A stretch of DNA of 52,941 bases from an uncultured Prevotellaceae bacterium (lineage in GTDB: Bacteria; Bacteroidota; Bacteroidia; Bacteroidales; Muribaculaceae). Location of the stretch: positions 1 through 52,941 of the forward strand of contig CAMYUW010000016.1 in the NCBI GenBank assembly GCA_947302275.1, read 5' to 3'. The notes under the pieces were generated by a model. That model did not search any database. It had not been told where the DNA came from and saw only the letters and a program-made list of their open reading frames with translations. The stretch's first letter is position 1. Each line of letters opens with the position of its first letter. Position numbers and translations under genes: made by a program. Positions 7,956 to 15,800 of the stretch are shown piece after piece.

Positions 7956-8531
7956 ATGGACTACGAACTTGATGAAATGCGCCAGCAAATGGCGATACTG
8001 AAAGATAAACTCGAGAACCAGACGATTGTGAACGACCGCTTCATCCGCCGCTCCATCAAGCGTGGCGTGAGCACCATCAACAGGCGTTATCTGGTTATTG
8101 GCATCATTGCCCTGGCTATGATTCCCTACGGCTACTGGGCCTTTGTGATGCTGGGCGGACTCTCGGTCGCCTTGTGGCTCGCCAGCTGCCTGATGATGCT
8201 GATTGTGGTGGGATTCATGATCTATAACAGCCGCGATATGCGTGACAACACCTTGATGAATGGCAACCTGCTGGACGTCAAGCGCAAGGTGACCCAAGCC
8301 CAGAAGCGTGACGCGAACTGGCTGTGGTTCGGCATCCCCATGGCGCTGGCTTGGGGCGCATGGGCGGTCTATGAGATGTCGCAGAAAATGGGCGACAATG
8401 AATATATCGTGCCCTGCTGCATCGTGGGTGTTCTTGTAGGCGCTCTTATAGGCCTGAAAGTTCACTTCAAGACCCAGAGCCGCTTCAACGAAATCATCGA
8501 ACAAATCGAAGACTTGCAAGACACCAAGTAA
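7956..8531 (+). CDS. Membrane protein downstream of the sigma factor
   Basis: 191 residues. A charged N-terminal helix (about 1-45, MDYELDEMRQQMAILKDKLE) is followed by two hydrophobic segments (about 46-90), a central charged stretch, two more hydrophobic segments (about 122-170), and a C-terminal amphipathic helix ending EIIEQIEDLQDTK. The predicted topology is four passes with both ends cytoplasmic. No zinc-binding anti-sigma motif is visible. The position directly after an ECF gene suggests a role in controlling it, but that is inference from context. A strong terminator ends the unit. Confidence 0.75.
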   Translation: MDYELDEMRQQMAILKDKLENQTIVNDRFIRRSIKRGVSTINRRYLVIGIIALAMIPYGYWAFVMLGGLSVALWLASCLMMLIVVGFMIYNSRDMRDNTLMNGNLLDVKRKVTQAQKRDANWLWFGIPMALAWGAWAVYEMSQKMGDNEYIVPCCIVGVLVGALIGLKVHFKTQSRFNEIIEQIEDLQDTK

Positions 8532-8544
8532 CCTTGTGAACAAT

Positions 8545-8590
8545 AAAAATCACCGCCCGATAAGAGAGCACTCATCGGGCGGTGATTTTT
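8545..8590. terminator. Bidirectional terminator
   Basis: A perfect 17-bp inverted repeat (8545-8561 with 8574-8590) with a GC-rich core and A/T-run flanks separates the convergent sigma module and GHL10 gene. Confidence 0.92.
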
Positions 8591-8608
8591 GTGTGATGAT
8601 TGAGATGT

Positions 8609-11269
8609 TTACTGTGGCCAGTTGCCGCTCAGGAGGTAGTCGATGAGGGCGGTGACATCAGCAATGGAGATGTCTTCACTCAGATTACAGTCGGCATTTT
8701 CTGTATTAACCCCGTCTGGATTTCCGCTCAGGAGGTAGTCGATGAGGACTGTCACGTCAGCAATGCTTACGGTGCTGTCTTCATTGACATCGCCGCGCAG
8801 GATGCCGCCCTGCTTGGTAAGGCTCCACACGGTGATGTGACCGCCAGGGTAATACTGGTAGATGGTGACATGGCGGTTGTCGATGACCTCGGCATTGAGC
8901 CAGTTGGCTTGGTACGTATTGGCATCGGTGTTGACGGTCTGCGGAACGTAAACGAGGGGCTCGGCGGCATCGGGCTCAGCCACGGCAAAGCCGTCACGGT
9001 AATTGTTCAGGGTGGGGTAGAGCACATAGTCCTTGCCCTCCCACACAAAGGGGAATGCACCATTGCAATTGCCCTTGTTGGGCACCGAAATGTTGGTGCC
9101 GACAAAGTTGTCGCCATCGGGCATCATCTTAACCAATGTTCCGCTGGAGCGGTTCACGAACAGCACCGCCTCATCGCCGTTGGCATCAGTATAGGCATTG
9201 AGGATTGTGCCTGAGCTGCCGCTCACCCCATCGCAGTTGGCCAGATAGGTGTTGTCCCCATCAAGTTCGCCATCGGTGATGGTGATACGGCTGATGGCAG
9301 AGCCGCTGTTGGCACCCACGATGAAGAATTCGCCATCCTCAAGCAGATTGCCACGTGCGAAACTCAAGAGGTCGCAGCGTCCGAAGTTGGTGACATCCGC
9401 GGGCAATGTGTGGGCCACCACTTCGCCTGTGGCAGGGTTGATGACTTTGACCTCACGACGGGAACCCCAAGGTTCAGAGAAGGGTGCGTTGCTTACCAGC
9501 AGGTTACCAGCCTCGTCGCGGGTAAGTCCCACATTGGTACCGCCCTCATAGGTCGTCCCCGCGAGGCCGTTCTCGTCCACCACCAGAATCGTGGCCTGGA
9601 CTTTGTCATTGATGTAGAATTTGCCGTTCATGCCGAAGCCCTGACGGGCATCGGGCGTGGAGAGGAAACTGAGGTCGGAGATTTCCCACACTTTTTCGAT
9701 TGTGTAGGTCACTGGCGTGGGCTGTTCAGGGTCAATCGGGTCGGTGTTTACACCCAGATAGGCGGGCTCGCTTTCGTTGCCATAACCGTCGATGACGCAC
9801 ACGGCATACCAGTAACCGTTCTGATAGGCACTGGAAAGTGTGAAGTCAGGTTTGTAAGTGATGCCTAACAGGTAGTCACTCTTGATGCCGCCATAGGTGG
9901 GGCTCATAGCGTCGTCGCGCGTCATGTCGCTGGGCACGGCATAGACCGAGTATTTTACTAGCGTTCCCTGCTGGTATGTCCAAGTGAGCGACGTGCCATT
10001 TTGGGCAAGATTGCTGGGCGCATTATAGCCTGGGGCTTGCTTCCACGTCACAGCAGGAATCATCGCGGGGTGCAGAAAGGCGTTAGCAAGCAGGTAGTTA
10101 CCCAGGCCACTGACGCCGTTGTTGTTGCCGTTGATGTTCTTGGCGCTGTAGAGCACTACACCAGGGGCGTTGTTCTCGGTATATTGGCGGGAAAAATTGA
10201 TTTGCTGGACAATTTCGGCCCAATCGTTGCTGGTGTTACTGCCCTCAGCCAGGAATGAGATGCTGTGGCTGGCGAAATGGTGACGGCCGAAGTGATTGGC
10301 GATGTAACTCCACCACTGGGTTAAGGGGCCGAAGGGGTTGGTCGAGTGAGTCGTCTTCCAGTAGAGCTGCGGTGAGATGTAGTCGATAGTGCCTTGCTCC
10401 AGCCAAGCCAGCGGGTCGCTGAATATGCCGTTATATTGCCAGTCGCTGCCTGTGGGGCAGGGGGTAACACCATGCTGTGCTGCCGATGTGCTGCGGGTGC
10501 CGGCCACACCGGCGGGGCTGATGCCGAAGCGCACCTCGGGCTTCACGTCCTGAATCATGTAATAGACGTCCCTGACCATCATGTTGACGTTGTTGCGTCG
10601 CCAGTCGGCAAAAGTCATGTCCACGTTCGAGTCATTCCACAGTCTATAGTCTGGCGCACTGCTGTTGGTGGGAATGTTATCCGGGTAGAAATAGTCGTCG
10701 AATACCACGCCGTCTACGTCATATTTGGTGATGATTTCCTTAATGACGTTGACGATGCGCTGACGGGTTTCGGGCAATCCTGGATTGAGGATGGTCTTGC
10801 CATTGTAAGTCAAAAGCATCCCGGCATTTTTCAGTTCCTGGTCCTGCGGGGTGTTCCAGTCGGTGCTCGCACTCGCGCTCCAACGGTAGGGGTTCACCCA
10901 GGCGTGGCACTGGATGCCGCGGGCATGGCACTGTTCGACTGCATAGGCTAGCGGGTCATACCCTGGATACTTGCCGCGCGTGCCTGTCAGATAGCTTGAC
11001 CAGGGCTCATAGCTCGACTGGTAGAAGGCATCACACATCGTGCGCACCTGCAAGTAGATGGCATTGAAATTCTGAGCTTGAAGGTTGTCGAGATAAGCAT
11101 TGAGTTCGGCCTTTTGGGCACTGGCGTTGTTGACCGAAGTGGGCCAGTCGATGCGATAGACGGTAGCCACCCAAGCGGCGCGCATTTCACGTTTGAGCGC
11201 CTCGTCGGCGTTGCTGCCAATAGCCATAGTCATGATGGCAATGGATAGAAGTAGAAATTTCTTCATCAT
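8609..11269 (-). CDS. GHL10-family glycoside hydrolase-like protein with paired dockerin-like repeats
   Basis: 886 residues, secreted (MMKKFLLLSIAIMTMAIGSNA signal). The N-terminal domain (about 25-400) matches the GHL10/DUF187 family: REMRAAWVATVYRIDWP, NAIYLQVRTMCDAFY, YDPLAYAVEQCHARGIQ, HAWVNPYRW, VDGVVFDDYFYPD and the IDYISPQLYW strand. This is a TIM-barrel family related to glycoside hydrolases. A fibronectin III-like region follows (about 405-505), then a domain rich in short beta repeats, possibly a propeller (about 520-820). The C-terminus has two dockerin-like loops, GDVNEDSTVSIADV and CNLSEDISIADV, each followed by an LIDYLLSGN helix. The real substrate is unknown; family members are proposed to act on glycans or cell-wall material. 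In-frame ATGs at 11269 and 11266 both fit. Confidence 0.9.
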   Translation of the reverse strand: MMKKFLLLSIAIMTMAIGSNADEALKREMRAAWVATVYRIDWPTSVNNASAQKAELNAYLDNLQAQNFNAIYLQVRTMCDAFYQSSYEPWSSYLTGTRGKYPGYDPLAYAVEQCHARGIQCHAWVNPYRWSASASTDWNTPQDQELKNAGMLLTYNGKTILNPGLPETRQRIVNVIKEIITKYDVDGVVFDDYFYPDNIPTNSSAPDYRLWNDSNVDMTFADWRRNNVNMMVRDVYYMIQDVKPEVRFGISPAGVAGTRSTSAAQHGVTPCPTGSDWQYNGIFSDPLAWLEQGTIDYISPQLYWKTTHSTNPFGPLTQWWSYIANHFGRHHFASHSISFLAEGSNTSNDWAEIVQQINFSRQYTENNAPGVVLYSAKNINGNNNGVSGLGNYLLANAFLHPAMIPAVTWKQAPGYNAPSNLAQNGTSLTWTYQQGTLVKYSVYAVPSDMTRDDAMSPTYGGIKSDYLLGITYKPDFTLSSAYQNGYWYAVCVIDGYGNESEPAYLGVNTDPIDPEQPTPVTYTIEKVWEISDLSFLSTPDARQGFGMNGKFYINDKVQATILVVDENGLAGTTYEGGTNVGLTRDEAGNLLVSNAPFSEPWGSRREVKVINPATGEVVAHTLPADVTNFGRCDLLSFARGNLLEDGEFFIVGANSGSAISRITITDGELDGDNTYLANCDGVSGSSGTILNAYTDANGDEAVLFVNRSSGTLVKMMPDGDNFVGTNISVPNKGNCNGAFPFVWEGKDYVLYPTLNNYRDGFAVAEPDAAEPLVYVPQTVNTDANTYQANWLNAEVIDNRHVTIYQYYPGGHITVWSLTKQGGILRGDVNEDSTVSIADVTVLIDYLLSGNPDGVNTENADCNLSEDISIADVTALIDYLLSGNWPQ

Positions 11270-11318
11270 GATGATAGGGATTAAGAGCGTTTTTAACTTT
11301 TAAGTTGGTTAATTGCCA

Positions 11319-11326
11319 CAAAGTTA
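11319..11326 (-). promoter_or_regulatory. -7 box for the GHL10 gene
   Basis: TAACTTTG on the minus strand, about 50 bp before the start at 11269. No convincing -33 element was found at the expected distance, so only the -7 part is called. Confidence 0.5.
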
Positions 11327-11331
11327 CATCA

Positions 11332-11370
11332 AATTTCAAATTTTTTTTTAATCTTTGTGCAACTTTTTTG
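11332..11370. repeat. 39-bp direct repeat, left copy
   Basis: This 39-bp sequence (begins AATTTCAAA, contains a run of nine T and AATCTTTGTGCAAC, ends with TTTTTTG) is identical to 12306-12344. The two copies bracket the RAYT transposase and all its hairpin repeats. Confidence 0.95.
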
Positions 11371-11388
11371 AAGTAATTTGTGGATTAT

Positions 11389-11473
11389 GCCTCGAAGAGG
11401 CAAATCGGGTCGTAGATCCCGATTTCAATGAGAAACACCATGCAAGCGCATCGATGATGCGCGCAGCTTGGTG
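11389..11473 (-). repeat. REP-like multi-hairpin unit, left (inverted) copy
   Basis: Three hairpins in a row: GCCTC-GAA-GAGGC (11389-11401), TCGGG...CCCGA (11405-11422) and a perfect 7-bp stem with 3-nt loop at 11446-11462. The linkers GAAACACCATGCAAG and GCAGCTTGGTG are the reverse complement of linkers in the right-hand copies. It lies 5' of the transposase in opposite orientation to the copies on its 3' side. Confidence 0.85.
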
Positions 11474-11586
11474 ACGAGACGCTGTACGGAAAAGTGCGTC
11501 GAAGACGAACTTCATTTACTACGGCATTTGCGGCAACGGGTTATTCGTCTTATCTTTGCATTTCAATCCAATTATTAAGATTTGAT

Positions 11587-12030
11587 ATGAGCGCAGTCAG
11601 TTCAATCTATCATATAGTCATCAATACTTATCGCCGTGAGATGACAATCCCTGACGAGACGAGTGAGCACTTATACCGTTACATCTGGTCAATCATCAAG
11701 AGCCGTGGTTGCCGACTTTATCGCATCAATGGCATATGTAACCATGTTCACATGCTCATTGAGTTGTCACCGACAGTGGCCTTGAGTGACCTTGTGCGTG
11801 ACATCAAGCAGGGTAGCAGCAAGTGGGCAAAGCAGCAAGTCTATTTTCCTCAATTCAGCGGATGGGGAAAGGAATATGGGGCTTTCACATGCAGCTGTCG
11901 TGATAAGGATGCCATCATCAAGTATATCATGAACCAACGGGAACACCACAAGGTGAATACTTTTGAGGAAGAATACAAAAGGATGGTGGAGATGTCGGGG
12001 ATGGAATGGAATGAACATCGCTTGACATGA
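11587..12030 (+). CDS. REP-associated tyrosine (Y1/IS200-like) transposase
   Basis: A 147-residue single-domain Y1_Tnp/HUH nuclease. The start at 11587 (MSAVSSIYHIVINTYRRE) gives the family's usual first strand; upstream codons in frame read through repeat sequence and are not likely coding. The HUH pair is seen in ICNHVHMLIEL (His-Val-His), and the catalytic Tyr lies in the helix AIIKYIMNQREHH. All catalytic residues appear intact. There is no tnpB. Inverted and tandem hairpin repeats on both sides, rather than IS200 end hairpins, point to a RAYT, a domesticated transposase that acts on REP palindromes by single-strand cleavage. Function in this host is inferred. Confidence 0.88.
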   Translation: MSAVSSIYHIVINTYRREMTIPDETSEHLYRYIWSIIKSRGCRLYRINGICNHVHMLIELSPTVALSDLVRDIKQGSSKWAKQQVYFPQFSGWGKEYGAFTCSCRDKDAIIKYIMNQREHHKVNTFEEEYKRMVEMSGMEWNEHRLT

Positions 12031-12034
12031 AGTT

Positions 12035-12254
12035 CCTCTTCGAGGCACTTGCGGCGTGCGTTGCCGGCACCAAGCTGCGTGGGTCTTCGACCCACTTGCA
12101 TGGTGTTTCCCAACAAAGTCGGGTCTTCGACCCGTCGAGCCTCTTCGAGGCATTTGCGGTGTGTTGCCGGCACCAAGCTGCGTGGGTCTTCGACCCACTT
12201 GCATGGTGTTTCCCAACAAAGTCGGGTCTTCGACCCGTCGAGCCTCTTCGAGGC
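12035..12254 (+). repeat. Two tandem REP-like multi-hairpin units
   Basis: Two copies of a 103-105-bp unit plus a third terminal hairpin. Each unit has CCTC-TTC-GAGG (12035-12045, 12140-12150, 12243-12253), GTGGGTC-TTC-GACCCAC (12079-12095, 12182-12198) and CGGGTC-TTC-GACCCG (12120-12134 and its repeat). The linkers CACCAAGCTGCG and TTGCATGGTGTTTCCCAACA are identical in both units. No protein-coding signal; three frames stay open only because the unit repeats. Confidence 0.93.
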
Positions 12255-12305
12255 TGTTTATCGGAAATTCTTTGCTATTGTGCTGACAGTGAGTGTGTTT
12301 TATGG

Positions 12306-12344
12306 AATTTCAAATTTTTTTTTAATCTTTGTGCAACTTTTTTG
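12306..12344. repeat. 39-bp direct repeat, right copy
   Basis: Identical to 11332-11370. It lies 75 bp before the 12420 gene and contains TTTAATCTTTGTGC, which could act as a -7-like element for that gene. Confidence 0.95.
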
Positions 12345-12419
12345 TTGAGATGATGCGTCTAATGCATGAAAACGGCTTACAGCCACTAACAATTAACAAC
12401 GACTTAAAAAAGAAATAAA

Positions 12420-13319
12420 ATGAGAAAGACGATTTTAACATTAATGATGATGCTGGCCATGGCGCTCTCCGCCACCGCAGTGCCAAATGTGAAGGCGACT
12501 CCTGCCAGCAAGGCTAACGTGGAATTCAAGGGCGACTCGATTGTTGTCACCGATGGTGACCAATCGGTGACCGTGAGCGGTCTGCCCGAGATGCAGAAGG
12601 TGCGCGACAAAATCAACGCTGCGCTCGATGATACCCTCACCGCTGGCGGGACTACTGTGGAAATCGGTGACCGAAGGGGCGAACTTGATCCTGAGGACAT
12701 CAAGGAGATCAGCAACCAGTGGGCAAGTGTGGCCAAACAATGGGCCATCAGCGGCTCTTTCTGTTTGCTTGGACTGGTCGCCCTGGTACTGTTCTTCCGC
12801 TTCTTGAACCGTCGCAACAAGTACCGTGTCATCGAGAAGGCTATCGAGAACAACTATCCGCTCAATGAGTTGTCGTTAAACGACGTGAAGCGCAGCGCCA
12901 TCTATGTGCAGCGTCCCGTTGTCACCGCTGCTCCTCCTGTGCAGCCCGGCCAAGTGCCCGTCGGCACACCCATCAGCGGCCAGACACCTGACAATCCCGT
13001 CGTGATGACCGATATGGTCAACTGGCGTGCCATGATGCCCGCAATCAGGGTGTTGGGTTGGGGTGCATTCCTCACATTGTTCGGTATCTTTGTCGCTGGC
13101 GGTAATGACCCGTTCACGGTAATCGGTTTGGCCTTGATTTTTGTGGGACTGTGCAAGGGCTTTATCCTCTACAAGGAGCAGAAGGCGCTAGAAGAAGCGT
13201 GGCACCGTGCCGAGCAGATGGCTCCCAAGAGCAGACCGATGCGTGAAGGTACCCCTGTGCCGCCGCCCATGGACAACGACTACAGGGAGGACGACAACAC
13301 GCCCTATCAACCCTACTAA
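12420..13319 (+). CDS. DUF6249-like membrane protein
   Basis: 299 residues with a signal peptide (MRKTILTLMMMLAMALSATA), a short periplasmic domain (about 22-100), a hydrophobic segment (about 112-130, SFCLLGLVALVLFF), a cytoplasmic stretch with a proline-rich part (VTAAPPVQPGQVPVG), two further hydrophobic segments (about 207-247) and a charged tail ending YREDDNTPYQPY. The DUF6249 assignment is tentative, from layout and typical position before an ECF sigma gene in Bacteroidales. It is followed 72 bp later by a sigma factor, so it may be a sensor or accessory protein of that module. Function unknown. Confidence 0.7.
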   Translation: MRKTILTLMMMLAMALSATAVPNVKATPASKANVEFKGDSIVVTDGDQSVTVSGLPEMQKVRDKINAALDDTLTAGGTTVEIGDRRGELDPEDIKEISNQWASVAKQWAISGSFCLLGLVALVLFFRFLNRRNKYRVIEKAIENNYPLNELSLNDVKRSAIYVQRPVVTAAPPVQPGQVPVGTPISGQTPDNPVVMTDMVNWRAMMPAIRVLGWGAFLTLFGIFVAGGNDPFTVIGLALIFVGLCKGFILYKEQKALEEAWHRAEQMAPKSRPMREGTPVPPPMDNDYREDDNTPYQPY

Positions 13320-13391
13320 TATTCCTAGCGACTAAAAAAAAGAATCATAGCGCCTTAGTGTGAGGCCTGTAGAAGATAAAGAAACAAAACA

Positions 13392-13922
13392 ATGCTTTCC
13401 AAGCTTGATGAAATAAGACTGCTGTCGCAATGCGCCCTGGCCGACAACCGGGACGCATTCGGCCGGCTCGTCGAAGCCTATCAGCCGCGTGTGCGTCGGT
13501 TCCTGCTGAACCTGACCGCGGGCGACGAGATGCTGACCGACGACCTGGCGCAGGAGACATTCATCAAAGCCTACGTGGGCATACGCGGGTTCAAGGGGCT
13601 TTCGTCTTTCGGCACCTGGCTATACCGCATCGCCTACAATGAGTTCTATAACCACACCCGCCGTCATCAAGAGGAACATGTCGAGGACATCTCACGTCTG
13701 GGCGATGTCACCACCGCCGATGCAGACGCCTTTGACGCCTCGATGACTGTTCAGGAGGCACTGGCGCGGCTCAACGACAATGAGCGCGTTGCCGTCACCC
13801 TGTTCTATATCGAGGATCAGCCCTTAAAGCAGGTAGCCAAGATCATGCAGATGCCCGAGGGCTCGGTCAAATCCCTCATTTTCAGAGCTAAAGGCAAGAT
13901 GAAACAATTTATTGACAAATAA
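13392..13922 (+). CDS. ECF-type RNA polymerase sigma factor
   Basis: A 176-residue sigma-70 family protein. Region 2 is AFGRLVEAYQPRVRRF through DDLAQETFIKAYVGIRGF and the following SFGTWLYRIAYNEFYNH. Region 4 is VAVTLFYIEDQPLKQVAKIMQMPEGSVKSLIFRAKGKMKQ with a clear helix-turn-helix. The start MLSKLDEIRLLSQCA fits the family. It is the middle gene of a three-gene set: a membrane protein upstream and a small membrane protein 14 bp downstream. This is the second ECF module in 6 kb. Confidence 0.94.
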   Translation: MLSKLDEIRLLSQCALADNRDAFGRLVEAYQPRVRRFLLNLTAGDEMLTDDLAQETFIKAYVGIRGFKGLSSFGTWLYRIAYNEFYNHTRRHQEEHVEDISRLGDVTTADADAFDASMTVQEALARLNDNERVAVTLFYIEDQPLKQVAKIMQMPEGSVKSLIFRAKGKMKQFIDK

Positions 13923-13936
13923 ACCGTTATCAAGAT

Positions 13937-14254
13937 ATGAATACCAACGAAGAAGACAAGAAACTGGCGCAAGTGCTCAAGCAAGGCGCGCATGACCCGG
14001 GGGAGAACCCGTGGTTTACCCGCCGCGTCTTGAACAAGTTGCCCGAGAAGCAGCCCCGCGGGTCGTGGGCCACAACGGTGGTCTATGCCATCTCCTTGAT
14101 GGCCTGCATCGTTTGCTGGCTGGTGATGTGGCATGACCAGGACTGGGGCGCCGTCACTGTGCGTGACATCCTTTACAATGCCATGATGGGTGTCGTAACC
14201 CTTACCATCCTGTGGCAAACCATCGCCTCACTCCTCCACGCCGCCGATGTGTAA
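13937..14254 (+). CDS. Small membrane protein, possible anti-sigma factor
   Basis: 105 residues: a soluble N-terminus (about 1-44) with NEEDKKLAQVLKQ and NPWFTRRVLNKLPEK, then two hydrophobic segments (about 45-65 and 80-100). The FTxRVLNKLP-type motif just before the first membrane helix, and the place directly after an ECF gene, resemble small Bacteroidales anti-sigma-like proteins. No zinc ligands are seen. An anti-sigma role is inference from context only. Confidence 0.72.
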   Translation: MNTNEEDKKLAQVLKQGAHDPGENPWFTRRVLNKLPEKQPRGSWATTVVYAISLMACIVCWLVMWHDQDWGAVTVRDILYNAMMGVVTLTILWQTIASLLHAADV

Positions 14255-14412
14255 CCTGTCCTCGGATGACATCTCGCTTTTCTGCAAAGAATTCTACTGC
14301 CGGCGGATGATGAGGTTTTAACTGATCGGCATCAGCGTTTTTTCTATTGACAGATTAATTGGCATGACTTTTGCGTGTTTTTGTTGAAAACAACTAATTA
14401 TAATCGTGGATT

Positions 14413-14679
14413 ATGGATAATCAATTTGTAACGACTTTGCCTTACGTAATGGGCTATGAAATTGTTGAGTCAAAAGGCTTTATTTTTGGTGAGGCAATCA
14501 TCACCGGAGTCGAAGGCTCCATTGAAAAGTTGAAGAAAGAGGCTGAAAAAAAAGGTTGTAACGCTGTCGTGAATGTGCGAATTGCGGGTGATAAAGCCTA
14601 TGGTGACGGTGTGGTCGTAAGGCGTATACCTGTCGAATTGCCCGAGGTGCCCGATTTCACTCCCCCTGACAACTTATAA
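14413..14679 (+). CDS. YbjQ-like (UPF0145) small protein
   Basis: 88 residues. The pattern GYEIVESKGFIFGEAI, a charged helix LKKEAEKKGCNAVVNVRI and a final beta strand VVVRRIPVEL resembles the YbjQ/UPF0145 family, which forms small oligomers and has been called heavy-metal-binding. The protein is shorter than most members because the middle segment is reduced. It ends in an acidic, proline-rich tail. A monocistronic unit with a strong terminator after it. Function unknown. Confidence 0.7.
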   Translation: MDNQFVTTLPYVMGYEIVESKGFIFGEAIITGVEGSIEKLKKEAEKKGCNAVVNVRIAGDKAYGDGVVVRRIPVELPEVPDFTPPDNL

Positions 14680-14692
14680 TCCTTGCAATATA

Positions 14693-14730
14693 ACGAAAAA
14701 GAGACGCAAAATTTTGCGTCTCTTTTTCGT
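14693..14730. terminator. Bidirectional terminator
   Basis: A 38-bp perfect palindrome (two 19-bp arms, centre AAAATTTT) with A- and T-run shoulders. It lies between the convergent YbjQ-like gene and the lipoprotein gene, ending 1 bp before the latter's stop. Confidence 0.92.
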
Positions 14731-15738
14731 CTATAGTCCAAATAGTTGTTTAGCGCGTTGTCTGATGGTTGTGTCCTTGATTTTCTTGAGGTCGTTGAGA
14801 ATCCACTCGGGGTTTACATCCTTGAAGGTATTTAACATGCCTAGTGTGAGTTGGCTGTTGGGATGGTCACAGCACCATTGCATAAGCCTCTCGGTGTCAC
14901 CGTAGATACGTCCAGCCATCAGCATGTGGAAGTCGCCCAGCAGTTGTGTGGGGTCGGTGATGGTTCCCTTGGCTTGTTCAAGGAAATTGTTCAGTCGTTC
15001 ATACAATGTTCCGTCACTCATTGGGGTCCATGAGAACACCTCAAGTTGGCGTTTGTAGCGCCAGTAATTGTTGAGCAAGGTGGTGTCAGAACTGTATACG
15101 ATGCCCAACTTACCCAACGTGAAATGGCCATCGTTGCCGATGGTGATGGGCAGTTCGTGGTGGATAAACCAGAGTGTGGAATCGGTGTCCACACCGTCGC
15201 GTTGCACGTTGTAGGAAATCCAGCGGCTCACGTTGATGGGCTTGTCCCACTTGTCGGGCATGACCATGCGCATCGAGTCGATGCCCACGTTGCGGGTGTG
15301 CTCGTCGATGTCGTCCCAGTACATTAAATTCATGCCGCCACACTCGCCCAGGCGCATGAAGTCAATCATGCCGTCCCTGCCGTAGGTGGCTAGCCAGCAG
15401 GTGCGGGTGTCGCTGTAGCTGGTTTGTCCAAGCAGCAGGCTGATGCCCTTGCCTTCCAAGTCCTTCACGCCCCACACGCGCACAACGCTGTAGGCCGTAT
15501 CCACTCCCATCACCTTATCGATGCCTAATGCCTGGCAGGCGGTCAAGTCAAGGATGTGGTGAGGTAATGCTGCACCGTCGTCGTTGTAGTTGACTTCGTT
15601 GGCCACGTTGAGTGAATCGTCACAGATGCCTGCGCTACACAGGAAATCGTGGCCGTTCTTAATCTGGTCACCCGGTTGCCATTTGCCGGTACACGACACA
15701 ATAGCCAGCATCAGGATGATTAAAACAGAATTCCTCAT
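14731..15738 (-). CDS. Predicted lipoprotein, function unknown
   Basis: 335 residues from the ATG at 15738 (an upstream TTG at 15753 would add five residues). Signal peptide with lipobox AIVSC, so probably a lipid-anchored envelope protein. The rest is acidic, beta-rich and has no motif I recognise. Layout and the helical C-terminus (ERLMQWCCDHPNSQLTLGML) recall the other lipoprotein of this neighbourhood at 17550-18599, where NPQRFLRWMALHREPGNKLL holds a similar place, so the two may be distant paralogs. It ends the ettA-to-14731 stretch on the minus strand. Confidence 0.72.
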   Translation of the reverse strand: MRNSVLIILMLAIVSCTGKWQPGDQIKNGHDFLCSAGICDDSLNVANEVNYNDDGAALPHHILDLTACQALGIDKVMGVDTAYSVVRVWGVKDLEGKGISLLLGQTSYSDTRTCWLATYGRDGMIDFMRLGECGGMNLMYWDDIDEHTRNVGIDSMRMVMPDKWDKPINVSRWISYNVQRDGVDTDSTLWFIHHELPITIGNDGHFTLGKLGIVYSSDTTLLNNYWRYKRQLEVFSWTPMSDGTLYERLNNFLEQAKGTITDPTQLLGDFHMLMAGRIYGDTERLMQWCCDHPNSQLTLGMLNTFKDVNPEWILNDLKKIKDTTIRQRAKQLFGL

Positions 15739-15764
15739 ATCTCTAAATATCAAAATCTCTATAT

Positions 15765-15800
15765 TCTATGTTCTAAGTTTCTCAATCTACGCTTCTAACT
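15765..15800. repeat. Heptad array at the ettA 3' end
   Basis: Seven-bp-period sequence with TTCTA/ATCTA once per unit (minus strand: TTAGAAG, CGTAGAT, TGAGAAA, CTTAGAA, CATAGAA). The TAG stop of ettA lies inside it. Confidence 0.65.

Noticed and set aside
12035..12254. CRISPR array
   Set aside because: The repeats are whole units of about 104 bp with no variable spacers, each made of hairpins, and they lie beside a Y1 transposase with no cas genes.
12027..12353. Three overlapping plus-strand frames over the hairpin repeats
   Set aside because: They stay open only because a unit of about 104 bp is duplicated; the products are repeats of the same words with no start signals.
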